A stretch of 64,000 nt of DNA from Thereva unica (GCA_949987705.1 OX465282.1:40326039-40390038), one strand, 5' to 3'; counted from the stretch's first letter, positions 1 to 10,661 are shown. Notes: generated by a model from the letters alone, not told the origin. A program made the numbers and translations.

Positions 1-747
1 TAAAAAACAAAATATATTATCCAAAATTACAGGAACACATTCAGCTTATAATTAACAATTGCGATAAATGTCGGGAAATAAAGTATGAAAGGAATCCTAT
101 AAAACCATTTTTTAACATTACAGAAACTCCAAATTGCAAAAACGATATCGTCCATTTAGATGTTTTCCACTATAATAAACAAACATTCGTGACAATTATA
201 GACAAACTTACAAAATTCGCGGTAGCTTACTTAATTAATGATAGAAATTGGGTTAAGAAAATTGCCATCATAGAAGGATATTTAGCAACATTCGATAAGC
301 CTACGAAAATAATCATGGATAACGAATTTAAATCTGAGCAGGTAAAAAATTATCTTAGAGAGAAAGGAATTGCACTGGACAAAGCCTAATAGTCATACAG
401 GTAATGCCGATGTTGAAAGGTTGCACTCCACACTAATCGAAAAAATTCAAGCAATAGAAGGGGATATGTCAGTTGAACAAAAATTGCAAAATGCCATAGG
501 AAACTATAATAATAGATATCACTCGACTCTAAAAATGACTCCAAGAGAAGCCCATAATCTAACAGATTTCGGAACCTTAATAAATACCGTAAATAAGAAG
601 AAAGTCCAATACATTCAGAAAATAAATAAAAATAGAGAAAAGTATATCGAAAAAAGACAAGTAGGGTATATTAAAAATTATAAAAGGTTAAGACACAAAG
701 ATCAGCCATATTTCAGAAAATTCCCATTAAAAGATGTAAGCTTTTGA
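1..747 (+). pseudogene. Errantivirus-like Ty3/gypsy integrase (3' part of pol), frameshifted
   Basis: The window opens inside an integrase. A Cys pair of the N-terminal zinc-binding domain (CDKC) lies near 60-75. The catalytic core follows, with first Asp in the segment HLDVFHY near 155-175, second Asp in IIMDNEF near 310-330, and the catalytic Glu in ADVERLHSTL near 405-430. Two overlapping frames (189-389 and 370-747) hold the two halves, so a frameshift lies between about 370 and 389 and the copy is dead. The C-terminal part is basic and runs into the env-like region. Integrase inserts retroviral cDNA into host DNA by DDE chemistry. Family placement rests on the order integrase, env, LTR and on the LTR termini. 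The 5' part of the element lies outside the window. Confidence 0.88.
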
Positions 748-805
748 AACAGAAATTAAGTTAGTTAGAACTAAACTCCGAATAATTCAAAACCCAAAAC
801 AACAA

Positions 806-2075
806 AAAAAGAGAAGATACAGAAGGGGTCTTATAAGCATTCTAGGATCAGCTAGCAAATGGTTATTTGGTACGATGGATGACGTGGACAGACAAGAAAT
901 ACTTGAACACTTACGAACGGTTGACGAAAACGGTCACAAAGCGATACAGAATTTGAACAAACAAATAAAAATTAATGAACACTTCAACAAAACCTTATCC
1001 GACCTAAGGACAATAATAGAGAATGATCGAAACAAAATTTTAGGTATGTTTAACTCCACAATTGAAGAGTTAAGAGAAATAGATTATAAAATTGTATTTT
1101 TAGATCAAGAAACTAAGTTACGATATTTTGAGATTAAAATCAATCAAATACTGGATAATATAATGGCAACCAAAAATAATGTAATCCACCCAAGTATGCT
1201 AACGTTAGAAGAGATAGAGTCATATGATATAGATTTTTATAAACTAAGATTGTTAAAAGCAGGAATTATGGAGTATAAAGATCAATTTCTTATATTTGCT
1301 ATTAAAATTCCAAAAAGCTATGTTGTAGTTGAAGTTCAAATAATAAAACCAATTCCAAATTCAGAAAAGCTAGAAATTAAAGAACAAGAAGAATTGATTG
1401 TTGAAATTAAAGAAAAATATTACCAATATGAAAAAGACACTATATTGAAGGACTTGAAATTAAGTAGCCATTGTACTTTCCAAGATAAATGTTCTTTAGT
1501 ATATAATAACATAACCAGTATAGAGGAAATAGATGATGAAACAATATTGTTAAAGAACATGTATAATGAACCTATTTGGCAAAATTGTGATAAAAGAAAA
1601 TTTAATTTAACTGGAAATTACCTAGTAAACTTTAATAATTGTAGCTTGGGAATAAAGGACAAGAAATTTTATAATAAAAAGGTTCTATTTTCAGAGAAAT
1701 TCTACTATCCAACTAAAAGTGTTAAGGACGTATATACATATAAAACCCATAAATTTTGATGAAATAATTTTGGAAAATATGAATAATACAGAAGAAATTC
1801 AGGAACTTAAATTTCACAAGACCATTATGTACGGAGCCAGTGTAAGCATTTTTACGATGATGATTATTTGTTGTTTATGTGTTATTTTGTATGTATTACG
1901 GAAAATTAAAAGAGAAAGAATTCATATTATTAATTTGAAGTCGGGGACTTCTGACTTAAAGCGGGGAGGAGTTATACATCTGACCCCACAACGTGATTCG
2001 CAGGAAGTCGCGGTGCCACCGGATCAACCGGACACCTTTTGCATTCCGCCAAAATCCAGACCAATGTCTTGGTAA
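806..2075 (+). pseudogene. Errantiviral env (baculovirus-F-like fusion protein), broken
   Basis: The frame entering the ATG at 875 shows, just upstream, a basic furin-type RxxR site followed by a hydrophobic Gly/Ser-rich segment typical of the fusion peptide of insect errantiviral Env and baculovirus F proteins. The main frame (875-1759) holds an Asn- and Lys-rich ectodomain with heptad-like character near its start. The second frame (1719-2075) carries one strong membrane segment at about 1825-1900, followed by a basic cytoplasmic tail. The two frames are joined by a frameshift near 1725-1745, so the copy is broken. Only about 25 codons separate the end of pol from the cleavage site, so the surface (F2) subunit is missing or lay on a spliced upstream segment. 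The frame runs into the 3' LTR and stops at 2075, as is usual for errantiviruses. Confidence 0.8.
1958..1969 (+). other. Polypurine tract of the errantivirus
   Basis: A purine-rich run, AAAGCGGGGAGG, sits directly against the first base of the LTR at 1970. This is the expected primer site for plus-strand DNA synthesis. Confidence 0.75.
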
Positions 2076-2394
2076 CAAGAATTGCCTTTTGCAATTCTTG
2101 CATTCTTAGTTGATAAAGTGCAAGTATCATATTTCTGCTGCACTTTATCAAGAAAAATGCTTACTCTGGTTCCCTGTGGAATTTGAATTGATGATAGAAT
2201 TTGACGACTGAAAATTAAATGAAGTCAGTCTGTCGTAAAACTTAAATTAAAGCGGTCGTCCCATATATATATTTCGGTTAATAAATAAAGTTCCAAATTG
2301 TGAAAGAATAGTGTTTTTTTTTATTAATTTGATTTCAGTTTTTTTCTGGTGGTTTTTGTTCGATAAATCCGGTCATCGGCGACATAATATAACT
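1970..2394 (+). repeat. 3' LTR of the errantivirus
   Basis: The LTR begins AGTTATA right after the polypurine tract and ends TATAACT, a perfect 7-bp inverted repeat of the AGTTA...TAACT kind known from errantiviruses. Length is 425 bp. The partner LTR is outside the window, so neither age nor target duplication can be read. Its 5' end contains the end of the env frame. Short imperfect hairpins lie near 2075-2155. Confidence 0.8.
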
Positions 2395-2395
2395 C

Positions 2396-3062
2396 GGGCG
2401 AACGGCTAGCAGAGACCTCGAAATTTGGTGGCATCCGATTTGGAGACGAACACCAGATCTGTTAGCAAATCCTAATCCCAGGGTCGGACGGTCGAATGGG
2501 GAGCTCTCTGTGCCACAAAACAGTTTTAAGTTGGTTGGGCTAAGGGTGAGAAACCCACTCCCATCAAAACACCATTGCTACGAATCGACAAGGAATGGTT
2601 CCGAACCGGATAGACACCACGACGACGACCTTTGCGATGAACCGATGTAATATCAAGGTCATGGTGGCAGCCAGGTCCAATCTCATCAGCTGATCACCAG
2701 TTTCTGAGAGGATTATTACCGTACTACGCTAGTCCAATTCTACGCTCCGACTGAAGACGCAGACAATCAGAGCAAGGACCAGTTTTATATGCGTCTTCAC
2801 TCTATTCCAAACGGAGACATCATGGTTTTGGTATGTGATTTAAACCTACAACAACCAAACCGACCTTTAAAACACAATTGGAAATCAAGATAAGCCAAGT
2901 TACTAAAAACAATGGTGAGCTTTTCGTTTACTTCTGTAGTTCCCACCAACTCATGGAAGGTGGAACTTACTTTTGTCACAAGAAGATACACAAGGAAGCC
3001 TTCGCAGATGGTAGAACAAGAATTCAGATAGATCATGTGGCCGTCAGCCGCAGATGGAGGTT
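2396..3062 (+). pseudogene. RTE-type LINE, 5' UTR and endonuclease fragment
   Basis: About 300 bp of 5' leader beginning GGGCGAACGGCT precede endonuclease-like sequence. Readable pieces include VQFYAPTEDADNQSK near 2731-2775, a degenerate strand ending in CDLNLQ (normally GDxNA) near 2830, and GRTRIQIDHVAVSRRWR near 3010-3060. This layout is the apurinic/apyrimidinic endonuclease of RTE elements, often annotated as craniofacial-development-protein-2-like. Several frameshifts and stops make it dead. It abuts the errantiviral LTR at 2394. The same leader recurs in the short element at 51759-52010. Confidence 0.72.
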
Positions 3063-3172
3063 TACTTTTGCTTCAAAATATTCCCGTTATTATTTTTATC
3101 ATCTAAATTTCTTTACTAAATCATAATACATATTTTCGATTTGTGAAAACCAATTTCACTTTTTTATTTCAG

Positions 3173-3321
3173 TGATGTGTATTTGTCATCCAAAGATCGT
3201 CAAATCTTAGACTGGCATTTCGCAAATTTAGAATTTGCTAATGCAACTCCTTTGAGCAACTTGTCTTTGAAGCATTGGGATCAGGATGATGATTTTGAAT
3301 TTATTGGAAATCACACAACAG
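3173..3321 (+). CDS. Su(var)3-3: Internal exon of LSD1/KDM1A histone lysine demethylase
   Basis: The exon starts after a polypyrimidine tract and TTTCAG acceptor and ends at a G|GTAAGT donor. One base (T) completes a split codon, then 49 uninterrupted codons run from 3174 to 3320, with one base left over. The translation contains [19 protein letters not shown] and [13 protein letters not shown], a nearly invariant stretch of LSD1 that links the end of the coiled-coil tower to the second half of the amine-oxidase fold. LSD1 is a nuclear FAD-dependent enzyme that removes methyl groups from H3K4me1/2 and works with CoREST. No other LSD1 exon was found in the window. Its flanks are transposon sequence. 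It is either a true exon with very large introns or a relic. The open frame and intact splice sites favour a true exon. Confidence 0.88.
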
Positions 3322-3417
3322 GTAAGTTTACATATAACACGAATCTCGGTTGACGTAGTTATAATAAAACACTTTTGATTTTAAAATACATAATAATCCT
3401 ATATTCTTCCAAACCTT

Positions 3418-3458
3418 TTTTGAAGTTATACTTATTTAGGCGCGTTTTGAAAATATTA
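3418..3458. repeat. Interspersed repeat, left half, interrupted by the 3459-4726 element
   Basis: This short segment (containing TTTAGGCGCGTTTTGAAAA) and the segment starting at 4727 are the two halves of one repeat. The same sequence is uninterrupted on the opposite strand at about 39600-39685, which gives the pre-insertion state. Confidence 0.7.
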
Positions 3459-4726
3459 CACAGGACCACAAAAAAAAAGTCCTGATACAGAAAGGTGAAG
3501 TACCTTCCGGTATGTTTTTCGGTAACGAATCTGAGGTCAGAATTGACCCATCACCCTTAGATTTAACCCCAGCAATCCCAGTACCCCCAAAGGGACAAAA
3601 TTTTACTTTATATAAAAATTCAAAATAAATATCTCATTCTAGGTTTTTCGGTGTGCTAAGAACGATTCTGAGGTCATAATTTACCCATCACCTTTAGATT
3701 TCGCCCTAACACCCCCCAGTACCCCCAAAGGGTGAAAATTTTACTTTATATAAAAACTCAAAATAAATATCTCATTCTAGGTTTTTCGGTGTGCTAACAA
3801 CGATTCTGAGGTCATGGTTTATCCATAACCCTTGGATTTCGCCCCAGCACCCCCAGTACCCCCCAAAGGGTCAAGATTTTACTTTATATAAAAATTCAAA
3901 ATAAATATCTCTAGGTTTTTCGGTATGCTAAGTACGATTCTGCTGTCATAATTTACCCATCACCCTTCCATTTCGCCCCATCACCCCCCAGTACCCCCCG
4001 CCCGCTAGGGCGTTTTGAAATTTTTTTGTTAGAGGTTTACATATTACCCTGTATTTTTGTAACCCTATTAAATATTTTCATGAATAAGGCAGCAATCTAT
4101 GCAGAATACTCCCCTCTATCTAAAACTGTAAAAATCAAGGTTTCAACGTGTCAAAATTTTACTAACTCAAAATCCTTTTCTATTTTTACGGTGATAACGA
4201 TTCTTTTTTCCTCAAATGACCTGTGAAGTTGGTTTCGACGGTAATTTTCATCGTCTTAACCGGAAGGACCTGTTGCCCGCCTTCACCACGGGGAGATGTC
4301 CCAGTTACAAAAGTACATACAAAAGATGATAGAAAGGGAACTTGGGAAATGTACGGTTTTGCTATTTGCGGTTGTATGAACTCGAAATTCTTCTTCGATT
4401 AACTGAAAATTTAATTTTTATATTATAGTAAAATTTTGACCCTTTGGCGGGTACTGGGGGTGTTGGGGCGAAATTTAAAGGTGATGGGTAAATTATGACC
4501 TCAGAATCGTACTTAGCACACCGAAAAACCTAGAAAGAGATATTTATTTTGAATTTTTATATAAAGTAAAATTTTGACCCTTTGGGGGGTACTGGGGGGT
4601 GCTGGGGCGAAATCTAAGGGTGATGGGTCAATTCTGACCTCAGATTCGTTTTTAGCACACCGAAAAACATACCGGAAGGTACTTCACCTTTCTGTATCAG
4701 GACTTCGATTTTTTTGTGGTCCTGTG
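3459..4726. mobile_element. Non-autonomous inverted-repeat DNA transposon with TTA target duplication
   Basis: The element is 1268 bp. Its ends are CACAGGACCACAAAAA and the inverse complement, and the similarity of the arms continues inward for more than 200 bp. TTA stands on both sides (3456-3458 and 4727-4729). The related repeat at 39.6 kb has a single TTA at the same place, which confirms a 3-bp duplication. The centre (about 4010-4430) has no transposase. A 3-bp TTA duplication fits PIF/Harbinger, while CAC termini with 3-bp duplications also occur in CMC/EnSpm, so the superfamily is left open. Confidence 0.75.
3515..4010. repeat. Subterminal tandem repeat, about 135-bp unit, four copies
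   Basis: The segment starting TTTTTCGGTGTGCTAAG recurs at about 3515, 3645, 3780 and 3915, each followed by a G-T-C-A-rich stretch, an AC-rich run ending in CCCCCAGTACCCCC, and an AT-rich end. About two units recur in inverted orientation at 4440-4690. The two arms therefore differ in copy number. Subterminal repeats of this kind can be transposase-binding sites, which here is an inference. Confidence 0.75.
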
Positions 4727-5062
4727 TTATCAGAGTAAATTTTGAGGAACTCGCAACACAGGAATCCGAGAAAGCGCAGCACGGAGGATATGGGCGAAGA
4801 GGTAGAGGCAATGGAGGGCAAGCATTTCAACTCCCATTCTTCATGCGCACTGGTACTATAATTATGATGGTCATATGAAAATTCGTAGCCGATGCCGGTT
4901 CACGATGTCGCTGGGTGACGGGGTTTTGATCCTGAGGCTATGGAGAGAAATAATTTACATGTCCAAATCTTCAGCTTAGCGAGAGTTTGGGTTTTTTGTG
5001 GGCATAGGAAGATTCGTAATGTTTAAGGCACAATTAGATTACTCATGCCAAACTGGCTGTCG
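4727..5062. repeat. Right half of the interrupted interspersed repeat, then unassigned DNA
   Basis: From 4727 to about 4830 the sequence matches the repeat seen in reverse at 39540-39640 (TTTTGAGGAA, then GGAGGATATGGGCGAAG). From 4830 to 5057 no gene or known repeat is recognised. Confidence 0.55.
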
Positions 5063-5956
5063 CACAGTGGGCTAGATTTGGAAAAAAGTGGACAAAAATA
5101 GAATGCGTTGTCTTATACATTCGAAATTTTGGCTACATGGGTGTTTCACATCGCTGATCACAAATCCGTTATTAAAACTATCAAAACAAAATGGCGGATC
5201 CAATATGGTGGACGGATTTTACAAAGACTCGCATATTCTGAGAACAAAAGAATTGTAAAAAGCAAATGGTTTATTTTTAATTTTTTTATTTTTATTTTTA
5301 ATTAAAATTAATTACTTTAAAATAATCATACATACATTTATAAACTTTACGTATATACATTAAGGGTCTGTGCCAAAATAACAATTCAAATGTCAATTTG
5401 TATGGAAAACCCATTTCAATTGGTAAATTTGATTTTCGACGGTTTGCGTCTTTGGAAAGGAGGCAACTATTTTAAACGAATTCGTTGACAGTTGAAATCA
5501 TTTCAATTTTGAATTTTGAAGTAATTGGTTCATTTAAAATTTAAAAGACAAGATAAAAGAATTTAAAAAAAAATGGAGCCTTCGTTGCTACTAGCGGACT
5601 CAGATGGTACAATTGCTTTACTTACTTATTTAATAACGGTAAAACACATAAAAATTTTCTACATACCTTCAGGATCACTCTCCATTGAACTTAATTAATA
5701 TTACACACTCAGATATAAAGTTATTGGGATTTAACGTAGGAAGTATTTTTCGCGGTGAAGACACGCAAATGCAGATATGTCCAAAGTATCTAACTTCGGA
5801 ATGCCTCAGATCCGCAGGCTTTAAAGCTACTCGCCCCATTTTTCGGAAAAACGTCCAGGGGATCCCCCTCTATAAAATAATTCCTATAGAAAAAGGCATT
5901 TAAAAAAAATTTTTTTTTGATTTTTGTCCACTTTTTTTAGAATCTAGCCCACTGTG
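5063..5956. mobile_element. Transib-like MITE with RSS-like terminal inverted repeats
   Basis: The 894-bp element starts CACAGTGGGCTAGATT and ends with the inverse complement. TGTCG stands directly outside each end (5058-5062 and 5957-5961), a 5-bp target duplication. From each end, the first 7 bases are CACAGTG, then 22 bases, then ACAAAAAT(A/C). This is the heptamer-spacer-nonamer plan of V(D)J recombination signals. Transib transposons, the relatives of RAG1, have CAC-starting ends of this type and 5-bp GC-rich duplications. No transposase frame is present. The only open frame (5685-5903) matches nothing I recognise. It would depend on a Transib transposase made elsewhere. Confidence 0.72.
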
Positions 5957-6102
5957 TGTCGTCTGGATTTTTGAATCGCTGACTTACATTTGTCGGAGTT
6001 ATTTTATCAGTATACTTAATTTCTAGTTCGTCCGTATGCTGATATTTTTGTGTGTTTCAAGTTTACTACTCATTTATATTGCGTTTCGCGTGAGTTACTT
6101 AT

Positions 6103-6830
6103 TCATTTGGGTTTGCGACGCCTGTTTTGCGTTAGCTGCAGCATGTATGTCAGGATCAGTGTAATTTTTGCCGATTCATATATTCTTTTGGCTGCGTTCA
6201 GGTTACGCAGCTGACTGCAAAATATATTATCAAAATACATTGTCTTATAGAGCAAGGTTTTAGTTTCCCTTGGAAGCGTCTTAGAACTAATTAACGGCTT
6301 TAGGGCTGCTATTTTTATACGGGCGTTTTTCAATTTGAGTCTTACGTGTGGGTTCTACTGTGGATCCACTTGAATTTGTGATGCATCTGGACTCCCAGGC
6401 TCTTCATAAAATATTTGTGCGGAATGGTTATTTTGCAGAGTTTTGATTCCCGTTTCTATGTCTATACCTGAGGGATTCCTAAAGTATTTTATTAAACTTT
6501 TTCCCTGATTAATTTCTATGTTCCAGTATCTAGGAAATCTATTATTTTGTTGACGTGTATTTGGAGTTTTTCCGTGGCTTTAATAGGTGAGACACTTGTA
6601 TCCCAAACAAGTGTATCGTCAGCGTATTGTATGCAAGTTGTCTTAAGGAGGGGAATTTGATGGGGAAGGCGTGTATAAATATATTGAAAAACTTGGGGCC
6701 TAGAATGGATCTTTGGGGGACTCCAAATTCAATTTTGAACGGTTGAGAGGTTAGCTCTGTGTAATAGTCTCAATTTACAAGTTGTGATAGCAGTATAAAT
6801 TACTCCGAATCAAAAGTCTAATTTATGAAA
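6103..6830 (-). pseudogene. Degenerate LINE reverse transcriptase (Jockey-superfamily)
   Basis: On the minus strand, degenerate sequence reads GVPQRSILGPKFFNIF and then YADDT, the two core motifs of a LINE reverse transcriptase (about 6750-6570). A thumb-like region follows, ending in the frame 6333-6103 with IAALKPLISSKTLPRETKTLLY, the usual region after the palm. Stops and frameshifts are frequent. No poly(A) tail or ends were resolved. Upstream (5962-6100) and downstream (6830-7130) nothing else is recognised. Confidence 0.72.
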
Positions 6831-7129
6831 TAAGTATTATGGCCATACACAAAAGACTGAGGAAAATTTCTTGGCAGAGGCGACGATTCGGGTCTACTTC
6901 CTCTATTAACTTTCTCCAGGATCATGTAAATATTCCATGAATAATGACCAATTGGTTCCAAAAACATGACACGGCATCACCATTGATGGTGTATTTGCCT
7001 GATAGGTTAATGTCCTTAATATGAAACTCTTCGTATCATATTTCAGTTACCCTAATTCGCTCAATTCAATTGACTAACCACTAGAAGAAGAATCTAGGGA
7101 AGTGAACATAATTTAGAAGTGACGTTTAT

Positions 7130-7553
7130 TTCAATAGTAGCAAAGGAAGTGCAATAAGTCTACCCAAGGTCGATTAACCCACAGGTTCATAACAAAAGTG
7201 GAGGGATGGGTCACGAGAGAGCATGGAGAGGTGAGTTGCGAGAGCATACCTCCATCTGAAGCGCGTTCAAAAACCTTACTATGGTAAACCACGAGGTAAG
7301 CTGTGGCTATGCTGCATCATTTCACTTAACCATGACAATTTATGTTTAACCATGGAGGTTTTTGAACGCCAGACAACGACAAACAAAACTAACAAAAGCT
7401 CGTGGCAGCTCGCACATAAGCTTACTTATAACTAAATCTATTACTAAGTAAAAACTATAACTAATCCTATCTAAGCCCTAAGCTAATCATTAAAAACTAA
7501 ATTACAAGCTAAACTAGTCTATATCTAAAGTTTTAAGGGCGAATACGCAATAT
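7130..7553 (-). repeat. 3' UTR of LINE family A, with a 107-bp MITE inside
   Basis: The sequence at about 7380-7500, read on the minus strand, matches the 3' UTR after the related coding fragment at 47050-47160, including a GCTCGTGG/GCTCGCAC inverted motif. Inside it, 7263-7369 is a palindromic insertion with ends GCGTTCAAAAACCT and the inverse complement plus inner ATGGT...ACCAT. No clear target duplication was seen for the MITE. Confidence 0.6.
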
Positions 7554-9000
7554 TTAAGTATCCTCCAGCCACCAGTACAGAGTACTTGCAGTGGAGGCGT
7601 CTCGTCTATCTCTCCCCGAGATTCGAGTATTGAACCTCAGGAGCTCCTGAACTTCCATATCTTCATTGCTAAATCTGTAGCGTTTACCTGTCGCGGAACG
7701 ATGTAGGTGGTAAAAGAGGGGCACCCCCGAACCCTCTTGGACCAATCTTTTTCTATCTAGAAAGACAAATGCCTCTGGAGGGATAAAGCCGCGGTCAGAA
7801 GCAGCTCTGTGATATTCAGCATTCGGGTAGAACGCTCCCCGAATAAGAGGATTTTCGCTCTCCGTCGCTCTTGCAATGTGTCTTCGAATCAACTTGATTA
7901 TGAAGTTGTCGATCCTAATAACAAATGCCTTATCGTAAAGAACATTGTTGGCGTGAAACTTCGTGAAGCCAGATTCGGGTGTTCGGTACAACCTTAAGCA
8001 CGCTCTTAAGCATTGTTTTTCGAAAACCCGAAGCTTTTCCATATAAAAAGGGGATATGTTGAACCACACTGGGCAGCCATAAGTTAAAATCGGTCTGACC
8101 AAGGCTTGGTAGCAGATCACCTTTACCCGTGAGCTTAGGTGTCTGCTATAGAAAAGCCTTTTTCATGTGAATCGCCTTGTTTGCCTTGTCCAGAGCAACA
8201 CTTACATTTCTATTGAAATATAAGTATTGATCCAGCCAAAGCCCAAGGTATTTCACTTCCGACTTGTGTTCTAACGCCTGTCCCGCGTAGTTCGAAATTC
8301 GGAATGTTTTCCAGTTCCTCTGCACATCGTACGAAGCTCTGCTTAGAGGAGTCCGGAAAAGGATCGATTCGCATTTGCCAAAGTTGATCTTCAACTTCCA
8401 ATCATCACTATAGCGCTCGATTGTTTCGAAGTCACGTTGTAAGAGCGTCTGGATTACTCTAATCTTCGGCCCCGTCCTGTACACAATCAGGTCATCCGCA
8501 TACGCTAATGCGAAGCGGAGTGAACTGATTAAGTCACTCGTAAAAATATTAAACAAGAGCGGCGAACTTACTGCTCCCTGTTGCAAACCGTTTTTAATTT
8601 TAAATACCTTTCCTGAAAGCCTGGAAGCAGACTTATTGACCGAAGATTAGCAGGGTTACTTTTATCTTTACCCTTTTTGGGTATTGGGTACACCACTGCC
8701 GTTTTCCAGTGTTCTGGAAAATGGGCATTGTTTATCGCATTATTAAACAGAATGGTGTATATGTCTATAGCCACCAGGGGCAAATGTTTTAGTACGATGT
8801 TTGGAACACCATCCACCCCAGACGACTTCTTATTGTTTAGACGGCGAAATGTTAGCAGGAGATCAGTTTTCGCAATGAGAAGAGGGTTTGCTTGTGCCTC
8901 AGGAATATTGTTCGCTGGGCGGTCTTCACTGAACTCGATGATTCTTCGGTTCTCGGATTTCCAGGCCTCGATTGAAATGGGTCGGACTAATTTTTGTCGT
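7554..9000 (-). pseudogene. LINE family A reverse transcriptase, broken
   Basis: Minus-strand pieces run in order. About 9000-8568 is the palm start, with PEHWKTAVVYPIPKKGKDK. 8586-8146 has the QQGAVSSPLLFNIF and AYADD catalytic motifs plus KINFGKCES. 8120-7554 is the thumb and C-terminal region, with ALVRPILTYGCPVWF and ending WWLEDT. Frameshifts near 8580 and 8130 break it. The conserved end YWWLED also occurs at 46960-46995 on the other strand, showing a second copy of the family. Clade is I/Jockey-like and not fixed more closely. The endonuclease region is missing here. Confidence 0.82.
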
Positions 9001-9313
9001 CTTCCCTCATTTCATAGCAATAAATAAGGGATATAGGTATATATTGCCAATTAAAACTATTACTTCACATATTTTTATTTTATGTTATGCTTTTATTTAA
9101 TATATTTATTTAATATTTATTTATTATTATATTTAATAGTTTAAAATGTTATATTTTTTTATTATGTCACGTTAAATAATTACATAACGGTTTTTATTAA
9201 CTTATTATAGGAGACTTCCTTTTTGAATAGGCTCCTAACTAATCCTCTTACAAATATTCAAAATAATTTTTAATATCACAATATTTGTGTGGCTATGTTT
9301 TTAAAATTGATTC
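9001..9313. other. AT-rich DNA without recognised features
   Basis: No frame, repeat or motif was recognised. The stretch separates the LINE from the LTR element. Confidence 0.5.
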
Positions 9314-9497
9314 TGTGTACAGTGTATACACACGTGATATGACAATCCAAATTCCCCAAGGGTATCCAAATCCAAAGAATCCAAATTGTGACGTAACCAA
9401 AAACACTGTACTTAAAATTATTAGAACAGAAACTGAGTGGATACTTGAATAAAACTTATTACAACGAAAAACGTATATACAAGTAGCGACTGCTACA
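9314..9497 (-). repeat. 3' LTR of the outer Ty3/gypsy element
   Basis: This 184-bp sequence starts TGTGTACAG on the plus strand and ends GCTACA. It is matched by 16909-17076. On the minus (coding) strand a GGGGGAGTTA purine tract lies just before the LTR start TGTAGCAG, as a polypurine tract should. Some internal bases differ from the other copy, including a short substituted segment near 9360-9380. Confidence 0.8.
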
Positions 9498-9590
9498 TAA
9501 CTCCCCCTTCAGCGCGAGCGTCCATGAATGTACTATCATACTTTATTTTAATATTTAATTACTCAAATAAAACGAAAAAAATTTTTAATT

Positions 9591-10423
9591 TTATAACCGA
9601 AATGAAACTTTTTTCTTTGAACTTCTAGTTACTGGTTTTTCAGTGTCTTCCTTTTTTTCAATAAAGGCGGGGTTTAATCTATCAATTGATACTACCATTA
9701 TTTTTCCGTTGACGTCAATCGTGAAAACTTTTTTATTTCTCTTAATAACTTTAAAAGGACCTTCATAAGGATCTTGCAAGGATCCCCTACCTCTATCTGT
9801 CCTCAAAAAAACGAATTCGCAATCTTCTAAGTCTTTTGGAACATAGAAATTTCTTCTTTGATCCCGAGAATCTGTTGGAACGATGTTCCTCATGTGATCT
9901 CGTAATTGTTCTACTAGGTCTGTTGGATCTGATACTTGATGTGGGTCCCTCACAAAGAATTCTCCCGGGATACGTAGTGTTTGACCATAAACTAATTCAG
10001 CCGGACTACAATTAAGATCCTCCTTAACCGTTTTTCTTAAACCTAGTAATATAGCTGGTATGTGCAACAAGCAATTCGGATTAGACATCTTAGCTCTAAG
10101 AGATGCTTTTAACTGTTTGTGTAGCCTCTCCACTATTCCGTTTGATTGTGGGTGATACGCTGTTGTTCGAATCCTATGGGTTCCTAATAATTTTCAAAAT
10201 TCCTCAAAAAGTTTTCCTTCAAATTGACCTCCTTGGTCCGTAGTAACTGTCAATGAAATCCCAAATCTCGGAAAATATTGCTCATACAATGTCTTGACCA
10301 CTATGCTGGCTGTAATACTCTTTAGTGGGTATACTTCCGGCCACCTGGTGAATCGATCCACTACGGTTAACAAGTATACGAATCCTTCCACCGGATGCAA
10401 TGGGCCTACCAAATCTACATGGA
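9591..10423 (-). pseudogene. Outer Ty3/gypsy integrase, catalytic core and C-terminus
   Basis: The frame 10412-10194 carries LVGPLHPVEGFVYLLTVVDR, with the first catalytic Asp at the join with the interrupted part, and VTTDQGGQFEGKLFEEF with the second Asp. The frame 10133-9591 starts at the catalytic Glu in VERLHKQLKA and continues through a GPFKVIKR-type C-terminal fold. A stop or frameshift near 10140-10195 separates the frames. The gene is interrupted at 10424 by a nested element and resumes at 14885. Confidence 0.85.
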
Positions 10424-10661
10424 TGTAGGATAAAAAGAATAAACGATAACTTATTCAACTCTTAATGTTTTAATTAAACAATGAATTCCAAAATTAATCA
10501 GCAGCTTATATATAATTCAAGGGAAAAAAACAACTGCTTCCTTTAACGACGGCTGTCTGAATTCTCTCTGCTTACTACGTCCTTATCGCTTATTTACTTC
10601 TGACAGCTTCCTGAGTATGTCGACGAGTATAAACTGAGTAGTATAAACTGAGTACTCTACA
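10424..10661 (-). repeat. 3' LTR of the nested Ty3/gypsy element
   Basis: It starts TGTAGGATAAAAAG and ends GAGTACTCTACA on the plus strand. It differs from the partner LTR by one A in a homopolymer and two substitutions. Confidence 0.92.
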
